Of a stretch of 37,936 nt of DNA, positions 7,211 to 16,408 are shown in pieces. The stretch comes from a virus. The translations under genes and the position numbers were made by a program. Below the pieces are notes generated by a model, which was not told the origin of the DNA, searched no databases, and saw only the letters and a list, made by a program, of their open reading frames with translations. The stretch covers positions 1 through 37,936 of the IMG/VR virus record IMGVR_UViG_3300007735_000694. One strand, given 5' to 3'. Within the stretch, counting starts at the first letter, position 1. Each line of letters starts with the position of its first letter.

Positions 7211-7635
7211 ACGCTCATCCCACGATCATCGCAGCCGCTAAGCTGCTGAGAGAGAAGTGGCCCACTTGTTCCACATGGAACGATGACCAGCTTCTCAACT
7301 GGATCGGCATCTTCAACAAGGTGCGCCAGTTCGGGATCGTGGAGAACGAGGCTGGTGAATGCGTTGGTGTTGGTGCGGTAAGGTTCCTCAACTCGGTCGC
7401 TGAGTCAGAGGACATCAACAACAACTTCCGTGATGGTCACATCGCTTGGATTGAGATGGTTGTTGGAACAGAGCCAAAGGCGGTTCAGACGCTTTGGTTG
7501 GCCATGATGGGCATGTGTTCCAAGAACGTCACCAAGCTCGGAGGCGTCCGGAAGGGCGTTTCCCGTTTGTACGATTTCGACCGGTACTTCAAACTCTTGA
7601 TGAACAACAGGATTTGCTATGGGCGGAACATATAG
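7207..7635 (+). CDS. Small protein with possible GNAT-like fold, tail/internal virion region
   Basis: 142 residues, ATGA overlap upstream, and its 3' end overlaps the next gene by 17 bases. The sequence GHIAWIEMVVGTEPKAVQTL has the beta-strand-then-helix order of an acetyltransferase core. It is followed by GGVRKGVSRLYDFDRYFKLL, which resembles the late 'R-x-x-x-x-Y-x-x-x-x-Y' part of GNAT-like small virion proteins such as T7 internal protein A. No clear acetyl-CoA Q/R-x-x-G-x-G/A loop is visible, so an active enzyme is doubtful. Location directly ahead of the internal-protein genes supports a virion or scaffolding role. Confidence 0.5.
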   Translation: MNAHPTIIAAAKLLREKWPTCSTWNDDQLLNWIGIFNKVRQFGIVENEAGECVGVGAVRFLNSVAESEDINNNFRDGHIAWIEMVVGTEPKAVQTLWLAMMGMCSKNVTKLGGVRKGVSRLYDFDRYFKLLMNNRICYGRNI

Positions 7636-8950
7636 GGCTCCAGACATGGCCGCGGCGAACCGTGAAGCGGTTTACGCTCAGGCACAGACTTTCCCGATTC
7701 TTCGGCAGATCGAGGCTGCATCTCGAACCGGTGGAAAGGGGACGTATCCAGTTTATGATTCGTCTGGAAAGGTTATCGATCAACGCCCGTATGATTTCAC
7801 CGGGATCTCTGACATCGATATCACGCGAGAGACTGCCCGTGCGCTCGCATCGCTTGCTCCTGAGCAAACTGCCCAGCAACTAGAACTGGCCAAGCAGTAC
7901 GGCACCCAGTTCGCCGAGCAACGCCGTGCTGAGCTTCAGGCCACTGATCCGGAGCGGTACAAGCTGTACGAAGGATTCCTGAAGGACATTGGGCAATCCC
8001 CGATTTCTCAGGCTGGTCCCACCGCTCCCACCTACGAGCAGGTTGGAATGCCCACCGCTCCTCAGGATACCGGTGCGGCTCGCGCCATGCGCTCTGATCT
8101 GGAGCGTCAGATCCAGCAGGGTCTCGCCCAGGTTGGAACTCTCGATCCCACGATGATCCGCGCCGCTGAACAGGCTGCTCGGGCTCGTGGTACGGCTACT
8201 GGAAACATCCTTGGCAATCTCTCCGCGCTCCGTGAGGCGCGAGGCGTCAGTGAGGCTATTGCGAACGCTGACATGCAGCGTAGGGCTCAAGCTCTAGGTC
8301 TGCTCCAGTCTGGCCAGACGACAAGTGACGTTGCGAATCGTCAGGCTCAGGAGTCGTTCCAGAACATCCTCGCTGCCACTGGCCAACGGAACACTGCTCA
8401 GCAGCAGACATTCGCTGGTCAGATGGCCGCTCAGCAGCAGCGTCAGGGGGCGCAGCAGCAGAACATCGCCAACATCCAGTCCGCGCTCGGTCTCCAGCCG
8501 ATCGTGTCGCAGGCCGCTCAGCTTGGTGCGCTCCAGCAGGGTGCGTCTCCGTTCGCGGCTCCGCAGTTGATGCAGGGCATGCAACAGGCGGGTCCGGGTC
8601 AGTTGCTCCAAACTGGATCCAGCTTCGCGTTGCAGAACGCTCAGAACGCCTTCCAGGCTTCGCAGGCCAATTCCCCGCTGGCGATTTTCAAAGGTGTTAC
8701 CGAAGGCATTGGAAACCTTGGTCAGGGATTCAGTGGATTCATGGGTTGCTACGTCGCTCGCGAGTGCATCCCAGATCAGTGGGAGGCGTTCTTCTTCTGG
8801 AAGGAACTCGTTGGCCCCGCTTGGTTCAAGAGCTTCTACGACAGCAACGCGGAGAAGTTCGCGAAGTGGATCAAGAACAAGCCCACCATCAAGAAGTTGG
8901 TGGCCAACTGGATGCTCGGTCGGATCAAGAGCTTGGTTCCGAAGCGTTGA
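7619..8950 (+). CDS. Probable internal virion protein with conserved C-terminal Cys/Trp domain
   Basis: 443 residues. Residues 60-130 are helical and charged. Residues 150-330 are rich in Gln and Ala with a coiled-coil look (QQLELAKQYGTQFAEQRRAE; GQMAAQQQRQGAQQQNIANI). The last 70 residues form a separate compact domain starting CYVARECIPDQWEAFFFWKE, with PAWFKSFYDSNAEKFAKWIK. That Cys-x-x-Ala-Arg plus Trp/Phe-rich pattern is seen at the ends of many phage tail or ejection proteins. It overlaps the upstream gene. An ejection or core role is inferred from architecture and from neighbours on the 3' side. Confidence 0.6.
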   Translation: MGGTYRAPDMAAANREAVYAQAQTFPILRQIEAASRTGGKGTYPVYDSSGKVIDQRPYDFTGISDIDITRETARALASLAPEQTAQQLELAKQYGTQFAEQRRAELQATDPERYKLYEGFLKDIGQSPISQAGPTAPTYEQVGMPTAPQDTGAARAMRSDLERQIQQGLAQVGTLDPTMIRAAEQAARARGTATGNILGNLSALREARGVSEAIANADMQRRAQALGLLQSGQTTSDVANRQAQESFQNILAATGQRNTAQQQTFAGQMAAQQQRQGAQQQNIANIQSALGLQPIVSQAAQLGALQQGASPFAAPQLMQGMQQAGPGQLLQTGSSFALQNAQNAFQASQANSPLAIFKGVTEGIGNLGQGFSGFMGCYVARECIPDQWEAFFFWKELVGPAWFKSFYDSNAEKFAKWIKNKPTIKKLVANWMLGRIKSLVPKR

Positions 8951-8953
8951 TCT

Positions 8954-9907
8954 ATGGCAAACGACATCGGATCAAACTACTGGTTCATACCGGGAGGAGA
9001 AACATCTGCTCCCCCGGTTGCTCCACCTGTTCAAGAGCCGGTGTCTCCGTTTCCTACGGTCAACTACTTGCAGGATCCGGTTCAGCTTCTGATGAATCCT
9101 GGAGCCGGTACCGCTCCTACCAGCAGGCCAAGCTTCACTCCTCAAGCCGCTCCTCCTGCGGTTCGTCTTGACCAGCCTCAGACCATATTCGGACCCGTTA
9201 CTCCTTCGGGCTACGCGATCCCTCCGGTGGATCCGATGAGCTATTACGCGGAACCCGCTGCTCCTGTTGAGCAACCCTCGGTTCAACCCCCAATTTCCGA
9301 GCCTCAACCGGAAGAGCTTGGAGACGCAACACTTCCTGATTGGTGGACAAACCAGTACGTCAACACTGGTACTGGTCCTATCTGGAGCCCTGGAACCACT
9401 CGTCCAGCGGAGCCCCCGATCACGACCACTCCGCCGCAGACGGGTGGGGAGCCGATTGTGACGCCACCGCGTGAAAGCCTCGTGCTTCCCCCTGAATCGG
9501 TGACCACGGTTCCGGTTCAGCCGATCGTCACTCCGCAGCCTCCGGTCACTCCTCAGCCTCCGGTTACGGAGCCCGAGCCGTTGCTTCCGGAGGTGGTAAC
9601 GATCAATCGGCCCACGTTTCCAATCTACGAGCCTCCTCCCAGCAGGGGGCCTGTAACCATTCCCGGCACCGCGGTGTCTTCAAGGCCCGTGTTGCAGCCC
9701 GTCGAGCCGATTGCTCAGGTTGCCCCCACCACGGTCCCTGTTCCGACTCGGCAGGACATGTCGTTCTCCCCCGGCAGATTCGATTACATCAACTACGATC
9801 CGGAGGAAATTCTTGCCGCTGCGATGCGGGCGATGGGTAACTCTCGAATCCGCCAGTCCATCACGGATGAGGCGGTCCAAAACCGGATGTTCAGCAGAAT
9901 GAGGTGA
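8954..9907 (+). CDS. Proline-rich, largely disordered virion-region protein
   Basis: 317 residues. Residues 15-260 are dominated by Pro, Thr, Val and Gln (for example VQPIVTPQPPVTPQPPVTEP) with almost no predicted regular structure. The last about 50 residues (YDPEEILAAAMRAMGNSRIR then SITDEAVQNRMFSRMR) form a helical tail. Such linkers are common between ejection proteins. The start is three bases after the previous stop and the next gene begins one base after this stop (TGATATG). Function unknown; a virion-associated or DNA-ejection-associated role is inferred from position. Confidence 0.6.
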   Translation: MANDIGSNYWFIPGGETSAPPVAPPVQEPVSPFPTVNYLQDPVQLLMNPGAGTAPTSRPSFTPQAAPPAVRLDQPQTIFGPVTPSGYAIPPVDPMSYYAEPAAPVEQPSVQPPISEPQPEELGDATLPDWWTNQYVNTGTGPIWSPGTTRPAEPPITTTPPQTGGEPIVTPPRESLVLPPESVTTVPVQPIVTPQPPVTPQPPVTEPEPLLPEVVTINRPTFPIYEPPPSRGPVTIPGTAVSSRPVLQPVEPIAQVAPTTVPVPTRQDMSFSPGRFDYINYDPEEILAAAMRAMGNSRIRQSITDEAVQNRMFSRMR

Positions 9908-9908
9908 T

Positions 9909-10724
9909 ATGGCTACTCCAGAAGAAATCAGAGAAGAACTCAAGAAGCAGGCTGGCCAACGTGTCAACCCGCTGCTCAAGGGATTGTCCATGCTTACCGG
10001 CGGCATCGCTGGCGAGTTCACCGGAACCAACGAGCAAATCCGACAGCAGCGTCAGGCCAAGCGGGCATTGATGGAGGAGAACCTCGCGGCGTTGCAGGAG
10101 CAACGCATAATGGAGCGCATGAAGGCGACTCGCGCTGAAATGATGAAGGAGGATCTGGCGAGACTTGGAGAGCAGTACAAGCAGATTGGCCAACGTGATG
10201 TTGCTCAGCTTGAAGCCAAGCGTCCTGAAATGGAGGGCTATCTCCGATCGAGATCCGGCGTTGATGGCAGGACTTATAACCTCGGACAGCCCGATATCGG
10301 AACCCTGACCGAGATGTACTCGTTTGAGAAAGGAAAGGAAGAGCAGCAGCAGGAAGCGGCGAAAAAGAAAGCTGGATATACTCAGGTCAATGTTCCCGGT
10401 TACGGAACGGTTGCTGGAACTCCTGATCAAATCTCGGAGCTTTCAAAAACCATTCCGCAGCTTAAGCGATTCCTTGAACAGACTCCTTCCGAAGAGCCTC
10501 CTTATGAGGTTACATATTCAACGGACTCACTTACTGGACAGATGCAACCCACTGTCCGATTCAAGAAACCTGTGCCTATTGCTGAGCAGCAGAAGATCTT
10601 GCAGCAACTGTTCGCCAATCAGGGTCAGGGGTTCGGAACTCCTCCTCCACCCGCCGGAACCGCGAAGAAACCTGAGGAAGAGAAAACCACTGACATTCCT
10701 GGTTTCAAAGTCAGAATGAAATAA
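9909..10724 (+). CDS. Helical, charged internal virion-type protein
   Basis: 271 residues. A short segment at residues 20-38 (NPLLKGLSMLTGGIAGEFTG) is mildly hydrophobic. Residues 40-110 are a long charged helix, probably coiled coil (RALMEENLAALQEQRIMERM and TRAEMMKEDLARLGEQYKQ). The C-terminal part is more irregular, with PYEVTYSTDSLTG and a basic end. The gene sits between the disordered protein and the 1563-residue protein and uses the same stop-T-ATG junctions, so it is probably part of the same virion complex. No recognised family. Confidence 0.55.
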   Translation: MATPEEIREELKKQAGQRVNPLLKGLSMLTGGIAGEFTGTNEQIRQQRQAKRALMEENLAALQEQRIMERMKATRAEMMKEDLARLGEQYKQIGQRDVAQLEAKRPEMEGYLRSRSGVDGRTYNLGQPDIGTLTEMYSFEKGKEEQQQEAAKKKAGYTQVNVPGYGTVAGTPDQISELSKTIPQLKRFLEQTPSEEPPYEVTYSTDSLTGQMQPTVRFKKPVPIAEQQKILQQLFANQGQGFGTPPPPAGTAKKPEEEKTTDIPGFKVRMK

Positions 10725-10725
10725 T

Positions 10726-13700
10726 ATGCCTATCTACGAGGTCACTCAGGAAGCAACCGGAGTAACTCTTGAGCTAGAAGGCGACAGGCCCCCGACAAAA
10801 GAAGATGTCGAGCGGGCCTTCGCTTTTGCTGGCCGACAGAAGTATCCTAATGCTCCAGTTCTCCAAGCTCCGCCGAGTCTGTTTGAGCAGGCCAAGGCGT
10901 TGGCTCCTTCGTTTCTGAGGGTTGCTTCTCCTCTTGCGAATCCTCCGACTCCGCAAGATATCGCAGCCGTAGGCAGAACGATTCAGCAGATCACGGGTGG
11001 TGAACCTAAGCTTGGAATGCTTGAAGGTGCTTCTCGTATCGAGAAGGAAGGCCCGATGGCCATCCTCTCTGCTTCTCCAGAAAAGCGTGAGCAAGCTGCT
11101 GCCATCGGTCGCAGACTTGGAGAAGCTGTCAGCGAGTATACTCCGATTCCTGAATACATCACTCGCCCCGCTGGAGAGGTGACCGGACAGATTGCTGCCG
11201 ATCTCCTTTCTCCGATGAACCTGATGACCCTTGGCGTTGCCGGGGCTGCTCGTCAGGCGTCTCAGATTCCTAGGTCTGTTGCTGCTGCCGCCGAGTCGTT
11301 CGCTGAAGGTGTTGCGCCATCCGCTGTCCGTGCGTCTCAAATCGCAGATCTTCGTGCTGCGGCACAAGCGGCTGAGATTCCAGGTATCATTGAAACAGGA
11401 TTGCCTGCTGCATTGGCTCCTGAGGTTACCCGTGGTGCCGCTGAGTCTACTGGCGTTGCGTTGCAGACCATCGCAAATCCTGATGCCACTCCAGAAGAGA
11501 AGCTCAAGGCTTCGTTTGAGGCCGCGATTGGAACACTGTTCTCTGCTGGTCTTGGCGCACAAGTGGCCCGCTCGTTTGGGATGCGAGGCAAAGGCGTCAC
11601 TCAGGCCGATGTGCTTGAGAACCTTGCTTCTCGAAAACAGACAGTTGGAGAAGCAATCGGTCAGGTCAGTGGATTGATTGACCAGATGGACCGGATTGTT
11701 CCGGTTCAGGATCTCAAGACTCAGTTCCGTGAACTGATCGCCGGGATGAACCCGGACGAGCCGTTCGTCTACACTCCAGAGAAGATCGGTGAAGGTCCAC
11801 GCGCTGCTGTTGAAGGAGGAAGGCTTCCTGTTCGAGAACTGATTGATGAGACTCCTGAAACGCTTCGCACTCAGGAGCAAATCTTGGCAGACCGTCTTCG
11901 CGCCCGCGATGAACGTATTGCCGATGAAGAACAGGTTGCTCTTGAGCGTGAAGCTGCTCGTGCCGGAACTCCGCTGAGAACTGCTGAAGAGGTTCAAGCT
12001 CAACGTGCTGCTGAACGTCAGGCTTTCCGCGAACGTGCCGCCGCCATTCGGGAGGCTATTGGAAGGCGTGAGTTCACCGCTGAGGAGTTGATGCGTGGAG
12101 AGGTCGCTCCCGAAGCTCCGGTTACTGAACCTGTCAGTAGGCCACTGATCGTTCCAGAACTGGAAGCTCAACGCGCTGCTCCTCGTGAAGGAGGCATGCT
12201 TCCCCCTCGTGAGGCAGAGGTTCCTGTTGCTCCAGAAGGAACGCCTCTCAGGTCTGTTGATGATATCATTGCAGAACGTCTTCGCGCTCGTGAACAGCGT
12301 ATTGCTGCCGAGCAGGAAGCTGCTGCTACGCGCCCGTCCACTCCTCTCGAAACCGTTGAGCAGAAACTCACTCGCGCCCTCGCTCAACGCGACAAGCGTC
12401 TTGCAGCAGAGGCCGTTGCCGAGAGCCTCGAATCCGGTGCTGCTCAAGGGGAGCCAATCAGAGTCACTCGCAAGAAGGTCGAAGAAGCTATCGGTGTTGG
12501 CCGAAAGGAGGCTGGCCTACCTGTCGCTGAGCAAACCATCTTCAACGAGGTCTGGAACAAAGCGGTCGAGGAGACTCAAGGTAAGTTCCGACAGAAGGCA
12601 GAAGGCGTTGCTGAGAGGCTTGAGGGACTTCGCACCCAGGTTGAACCCGGACTCGGTGCCAACCCGTTTCCGCAGCTTATGGGTGCGGCTTGGAACGGTG
12701 CGCTGACCGTTGCTCAGGGAATCATCCGCGCTGGTGGATCAGTCGCTGACGCTGTTGCTGCTGGACTCCGTTACGCCCGCGAGAACTTCAAGGATAAGTT
12801 CGACGAGGCTGAGTTCTCGAACGAACTCACTCGCACGATTCAACGCCCCTCTGCCGTTGAAGCTCCCCCGAAGATGGAGCCTCGTGCATTTGCTGAGCGT
12901 GTTGCCGCTGCTCCTGGTGTTCCTCCTGTGATCCGAGAAGCCGTGGCAAAATCGCCTCGTGCCTCGTATTTTCCTCAGAACGTGGAGCAGGTTGTTGAGC
13001 AGGTCTCACTTGCTACTCCAGAGCAACTCAACGCAGACATTGGAAACGCCAAGTCCAACACCCGTGTTGCGTCTGGAATGGAGCTTTTCAATCGGCTCAT
13101 CAACGAAGGTCGCACTCAGGAAGCTGCAGATCTTTCTCTGAAGCTCGCAGAAAGCGGAACCACTTGGGGTCAACTGATCAACCAGTTCAAGTTGCTTAAG
13201 TCTGCATCTCGTGAAGGCGTTGTTCAGTTGGTCACGAAGTCGATGGCTGAACGAGGAAAGCAGATCACTCCCGAGCAGGCCACCAAGCTGGGTGATGCCA
13301 TGGATCAGTATCGTAGCGCGGTTGACGCCGTGAAACGCGCTGAGATCCGCATGAAGGACGCAGCAAACAAGGGCGATGTCCGCGGGCTCAAGGTCGCTTC
13401 TGGTCTGGCCGACATGGCGGACGCTCTTCGGAATGAAGCCGATGTTACGCTGAACGAACAGGTCGCTCGCATGAATCCTTCAACGGCTTCTGATCTGTTC
13501 CTTTCAATGGTTCAGGGATCTGTGATGGGTCCGATCTCCATCGTTCGTAACGTGCTTGGAAACACGATCAACATCCCGCTGCGCGAGTTGGCTGACATGA
13601 CCGCGGCTGGAATCGATTCGGCTCTGTTTGGTGGAAAGAACAATTCCTATAACATCAGGGCAAGAACGCTCAATCGCATCCAAGCTTTTGCTAAGTCACT

Positions 13701-15417
13701 GCCGGCTGCGAAGAGGGCCATTCTCAAGGGCTCTGACGCCAATCCGTATGAGCTTGGAACCGACATTGGAAACCCTCTGAACTTCCAGCGGGCATGGCGC
13801 AATCTGTTCGACGCGATGTCCGGTGAGTACAAGGATGTTCCGGTGATCCGCAATCTTGCGGAGGCTACGCTTGGTGTCGTCCCGGACATCATGCTCCGAA
13901 TGACTCAAGCCACTGACGTTCCGTTTCGGCAGGCTGAGCGGGCAAGAGTGATAACCGAGCTTGGTCGGCAGCGTGGACTGAGCGAAGCGCAGATCCGTGT
14001 GGCCAATCGTAATCCGAAGCTGATGCTCATTTCGGACGAGGCCCGTGCCGCTGGCCAACGTGGATTTACGGCTGAAGATCTCGGTCAGATTGAGTTCGAG
14101 GCTGCTCGCTCAATTTTCCAGCAGGACAATACTGCGACTCGTGCTGTGGCCGGAATCAATCGGTTCATCAAGCAGGAGGCTCCGCTGCTCTACGCTCCGT
14201 ACCGCATGGTGTCTTTGTTCCAAAAGACCCCCATCAATGTGGCTGCTGAAATATTGCAATTCACCCCTGCTGGTGTGCTTCGCAACTGGTCGAAGATGAC
14301 CCCGAAGGAGCGCAACACTGCGACTGCTCGACTTATCGTTGGAACCACTGTCGCTGGAGCTTACGCCTATCTTTATGACAAGGGTGTGATCACCCCGAAT
14401 CTCGACACTCCGGGTGAGACGAACAAGGCTCGTGAGTTGGCCAAGGCTGGCGGTGTCATGCCCCCTGGCACGATCAACACCAGTGGCCTACGCCGATTGA
14501 TCCGTGGAGAGGACCCCGCATTTCGCCCTGGTGACGAGGTGAAAGATCTGTCCGCTCTCGGGACTCACGGCGCAATTGGACTCATGGTCGGAACGACTCG
14601 ACGCATTCAAGAGCGTTCGCGCACAAGCGACCCTGATTTCTTGTCGCTCGGCAAAGGAGCGGCTCTTTCTGGCGTCAACTTCGTGATGGAGCAGCAGTTC
14701 CTGAAGGGTGTCAGCGATGTGATCAAGCTAATGTCTGAAGAGTCGGCCAATTCTCTGGACCGATTCGTTAAGAATCTCGCTGTAACTGCTGCCTCACCGA
14801 TTGCGCCAAACATCTTGGGTGCGGCCCGCAGAGCAGAGCGTGAATACCTGCCTTCCATCGGAGGAGAAGGTTTCATCAAGGACGCGATCAACGAGGTCAA
14901 TCAACGGTATGCCGCACTCGGGCTGGCCATTCCTGGAATCAAAGACCCGAATGCCATGCCGGTGCGCCGGGATCTGTGGGGAGAGGCTGTGGAGCAGACT
15001 CCGAAGGGCGAGAATCCTTGGACCTACAACTTCTTCGATGCGTGGAAGAGTCGATCGATCGATGCCGATCCGCTGAATTCTTCGATCTATCGACTCTGGC
15101 GCAGGACCGCAGACAATCAGGCGATTCCTTCGGTTCCCAATCCTGTGCTGACGTTCCACAACAAGACGTTCGAGCGCATGAATCCGGAACAGTTCGACCG
15201 CTACACCCAGCTTGTCGGATTCTACCGCCGCGGCCTCGCTGAGCGCGTCTTTACGAGCGGTCAGTTCCAGCAAGGAAACGACGATGTCCGACTCAAGCTC
15301 CTGCGTTCCGCCTATGACAAGGGCTTGGAAATCGGCAAGTACCGGTTCCTGCGAGAACTCGCAGAAAACGGCCAATCTCTGACGCTCCAGGCACCGCGGA
15401 GAGGATTCGCCGAATAA
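10726..15417 (+). CDS. Giant probable internal/ejected virion protein
   Basis: 1563 residues, the largest gene in the window. Residues 1-35 (YEVTQEATGVTLELEGDRPP, then TKEDVERAFAFAG) are the short N-terminal domain often found on very large phage virion proteins. Residues 360-590 are highly charged and helical, with duplicated phrases (LRARDERIADEEQVALEREA and RLRAREQRIAAEQEAA). Residues 920-1300 contain several hydrophobic stretches (SMVQGSVMGPISIVRNVLGN; RLIVGTTVAGAYAYLYDKGV) and YAPYRMVSLFQKTPINVAAE, which resembles segments of giant 'polyvalent' or core ejection proteins. I see no lysozyme or transglycosylase catalytic signature. The role, forming a channel or delivering DNA, is inferred from size, order and composition. 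Confidence 0.6.
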   Translation: MPIYEVTQEATGVTLELEGDRPPTKEDVERAFAFAGRQKYPNAPVLQAPPSLFEQAKALAPSFLRVASPLANPPTPQDIAAVGRTIQQITGGEPKLGMLEGASRIEKEGPMAILSASPEKREQAAAIGRRLGEAVSEYTPIPEYITRPAGEVTGQIAADLLSPMNLMTLGVAGAARQASQIPRSVAAAAESFAEGVAPSAVRASQIADLRAAAQAAEIPGIIETGLPAALAPEVTRGAAESTGVALQTIANPDATPEEKLKASFEAAIGTLFSAGLGAQVARSFGMRGKGVTQADVLENLASRKQTVGEAIGQVSGLIDQMDRIVPVQDLKTQFRELIAGMNPDEPFVYTPEKIGEGPRAAVEGGRLPVRELIDETPETLRTQEQILADRLRARDERIADEEQVALEREAARAGTPLRTAEEVQAQRAAERQAFRERAAAIREAIGRREFTAEELMRGEVAPEAPVTEPVSRPLIVPELEAQRAAPREGGMLPPREAEVPVAPEGTPLRSVDDIIAERLRAREQRIAAEQEAAATRPSTPLETVEQKLTRALAQRDKRLAAEAVAESLESGAAQGEPIRVTRKKVEEAIGVGRKEAGLPVAEQTIFNEVWNKAVEETQGKFRQKAEGVAERLEGLRTQVEPGLGANPFPQLMGAAWNGALTVAQGIIRAGGSVADAVAAGLRYARENFKDKFDEAEFSNELTRTIQRPSAVEAPPKMEPRAFAERVAAAPGVPPVIREAVAKSPRASYFPQNVEQVVEQVSLATPEQLNADIGNAKSNTRVASGMELFNRLINEGRTQEAADLSLKLAESGTTWGQLINQFKLLKSASREGVVQLVTKSMAERGKQITPEQATKLGDAMDQYRSAVDAVKRAEIRMKDAANKGDVRGLKVASGLADMADALRNEADVTLNEQVARMNPSTASDLFLSMVQGSVMGPISIVRNVLGNTINIPLRELADMTAAGIDSALFGGKNNSYNIRARTLNRIQAFAKSLPAAKRAILKGSDANPYELGTDIGNPLNFQRAWRNLFDAMSGEYKDVPVIRNLAEATLGVVPDIMLRMTQATDVPFRQAERARVITELGRQRGLSEAQIRVANRNPKLMLISDEARAAGQRGFTAEDLGQIEFEAARSIFQQDNTATRAVAGINRFIKQEAPLLYAPYRMVSLFQKTPINVAAEILQFTPAGVLRNWSKMTPKERNTATARLIVGTTVAGAYAYLYDKGVITPNLDTPGETNKARELAKAGGVMPPGTINTSGLRRLIRGEDPAFRPGDEVKDLSALGTHGAIGLMVGTTRRIQERSRTSDPDFLSLGKGAALSGVNFVMEQQFLKGVSDVIKLMSEESANSLDRFVKNLAVTAASPIAPNILGAARRAEREYLPSIGGEGFIKDAINEVNQRYAALGLAIPGIKDPNAMPVRRDLWGEAVEQTPKGENPWTYNFFDAWKSRSIDADPLNSSIYRLWRRTADNQAIPSVPNPVLTFHNKTFERMNPEQFDRYTQLVGFYRRGLAERVFTSGQFQQGNDDVRLKLLRSAYDKGLEIGKYRFLRELAENGQSLTLQAPRRGFAE

Positions 15418-15433
15418 TTTCCACAAAAATCTC

Positions 15434-15470
15434 TTGCAAGGAGTCAACACGTTGCTACATTCGCAACGTG
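15434..15470 (+). promoter_or_regulatory. Promoter-like sequence with perfect inverted repeat over the start of the HTH gene
   Basis: TTGCAA (15434-15439), a 16-base spacer and TACATT (15456-15461) resemble a sigma-70-type promoter, each with four of six consensus bases. CACGTTGC (15448-15455) and GCAACGTG (15463-15470) are a perfect 8-bp inverted repeat with a 7-base spacer, covering the -10 element and the GTG start at 15468. It sits in the only gap between the late and early gene blocks. The most economical reading is an early promoter with an operator, possibly bound by the product of the gene it overlaps. A Shine-Dalgarno-like AAGGAG (15438-15443) is too far upstream to serve GTG 15468. 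Confidence 0.5.
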
Positions 15471-15638
15471 AGCGTGAAACTCCTGACCATCAAAGAGATC
15501 GCACGGGCTCTCGGGACTCATCCCGAGACCGTTCGTCGCTGGATCCGGGGAGGTAAGCTGCCGGCCATGAAGGCCACAAAGCGCACGATCCGTGTCCGCT
15601 CCGACGTAATCGAAGCAATACTCCGCCAAAACCAATGA
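15468..15638 (+). CDS. Helix-turn-helix DNA-binding protein (excisionase/MerR-type wing)
   Basis: 56 residues. LLTIKEIARALGTHPETVRR then WIRGGKLPAMKATKRTIRVR is the classical short HTH fold of excisionase-like and DNA-binding helper proteins: a helix-turn-helix followed by the W-I-x-x-G-K-L-P wing. GTG 15468 is chosen; GTG 15474 is also in frame. The stop overlaps the ATG of the RecT-like gene by four bases. The start codon lies inside an 8-bp perfect inverted repeat next to a promoter-like sequence, so it may control its own operon. With no integrase nearby, a regulator is more likely than an excisionase. Confidence 0.85.
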   Translation: MSVKLLTIKEIARALGTHPETVRRWIRGGKLPAMKATKRTIRVRSDVIEAILRQNQ

Positions 15639-16408
15639 ACGCAATCGCAACGACACCGCAACCCAAAGCCGAGATGTATGACCGTATCTCGGACCCAATC
15701 ACCGCCATCGAGAAGATGGGCGAGTGGATCGCTTCCAGTGGAATGCTGGGATGTACCAAGGTCGAACAGGGAAAGCTCATCGCGTGGCAGTGCGCCGCTG
15801 AGCGCAAGACCCCGTTCGATTTCCGTAGAGAGTACCACATCATCAACGGCAGCTTAAGCATGCGCTCCGACGCCATGCTGGCTGGCTACCGCGCCCGCGG
15901 AGGCAAGGTGGTGTGGAAGCAGTTCGACTCCAAAGCAGCCATCGCTCTGTGGACCTACGATGGCAACGCATGCGAGATTGGATTCACCGAGCAGGATGCC
16001 AAGCTTGCTGGCCTACTTCCCGCCAAGCCGGGATCTGGATGGGCCAAGGATCCGAGTGCCATGCTCCGCGCTCGTTGTATCTCAAAGGCGATCCGCATGC
16101 TGGCTCCTGAAGTGGTCGCTGGCATCTACACGCCGGAAGAGAACGAAGACTTCCAGCCCGCTGTTGCCGAGGTTCCTGTCGCTCCGACAAAGAGCTTCGA
16201 CATCACCGAGAAGCTTGAGTCACTCTTCGAACACCGCGAATCCGAGGTGAACGCCATCCTAATCGCCGCCGGTCGCATCAAGGAAGGTCAGACATTCCGT
16301 GACCTCGATGACGCCACTGCCGGTCGCTACATCAAGCGTCCAGATCTCATCACAAGCAAGTTGGCCACCATCACCGAAGTCGTCGCCCCGGAGGTGTCCA
16401 ATGGCTAA
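15635..16408 (+). CDS. RecT-like single-strand annealing protein
   Basis: 257 residues. The middle of the protein has the order seen in phage RecT-type recombinases: AAERKTPFDFRREYHIINGS, SMRSDAMLAGYRARGGKVVW, then WAKDPSAMLRARCISKAIRM with LAPEVVAGIYTPEE. That last helix with its Arg/Lys residues is the most recognisable part of the family. The protein would anneal complementary single strands produced by the exonuclease encoded next door, whose gene overlaps by eight bases. The pairing of annealing protein, exonuclease and SSB is the standard phage recombination module and supports the call. Confidence 0.85.
   Translation: MNAIATTPQPKAEMYDRISDPITAIEKMGEWIASSGMLGCTKVEQGKLIAWQCAAERKTPFDFRREYHIINGSLSMRSDAMLAGYRARGGKVVWKQFDSKAAIALWTYDGNACEIGFTEQDAKLAGLLPAKPGSGWAKDPSAMLRARCISKAIRMLAPEVVAGIYTPEENEDFQPAVAEVPVAPTKSFDITEKLESLFEHRESEVNAILIAAGRIKEGQTFRDLDDATAGRYIKRPDLITSKLATITEVVAPEVSNG

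Noticed and set aside
7207-7635. Active acetyltransferase
   Set aside because: The fold order is suggestive but no acetyl-CoA-binding loop was seen.
10774-12447. 557-residue minus-strand frame opposite the giant virion gene
   Set aside because: Ser/Leu/Arg-rich shadow with no start signal and no domain.
15468-15638. Excisionase of a lysogenic system
   Set aside because: The fold fits, but no integrase or attachment site is seen anywhere in the apparently complete genome.
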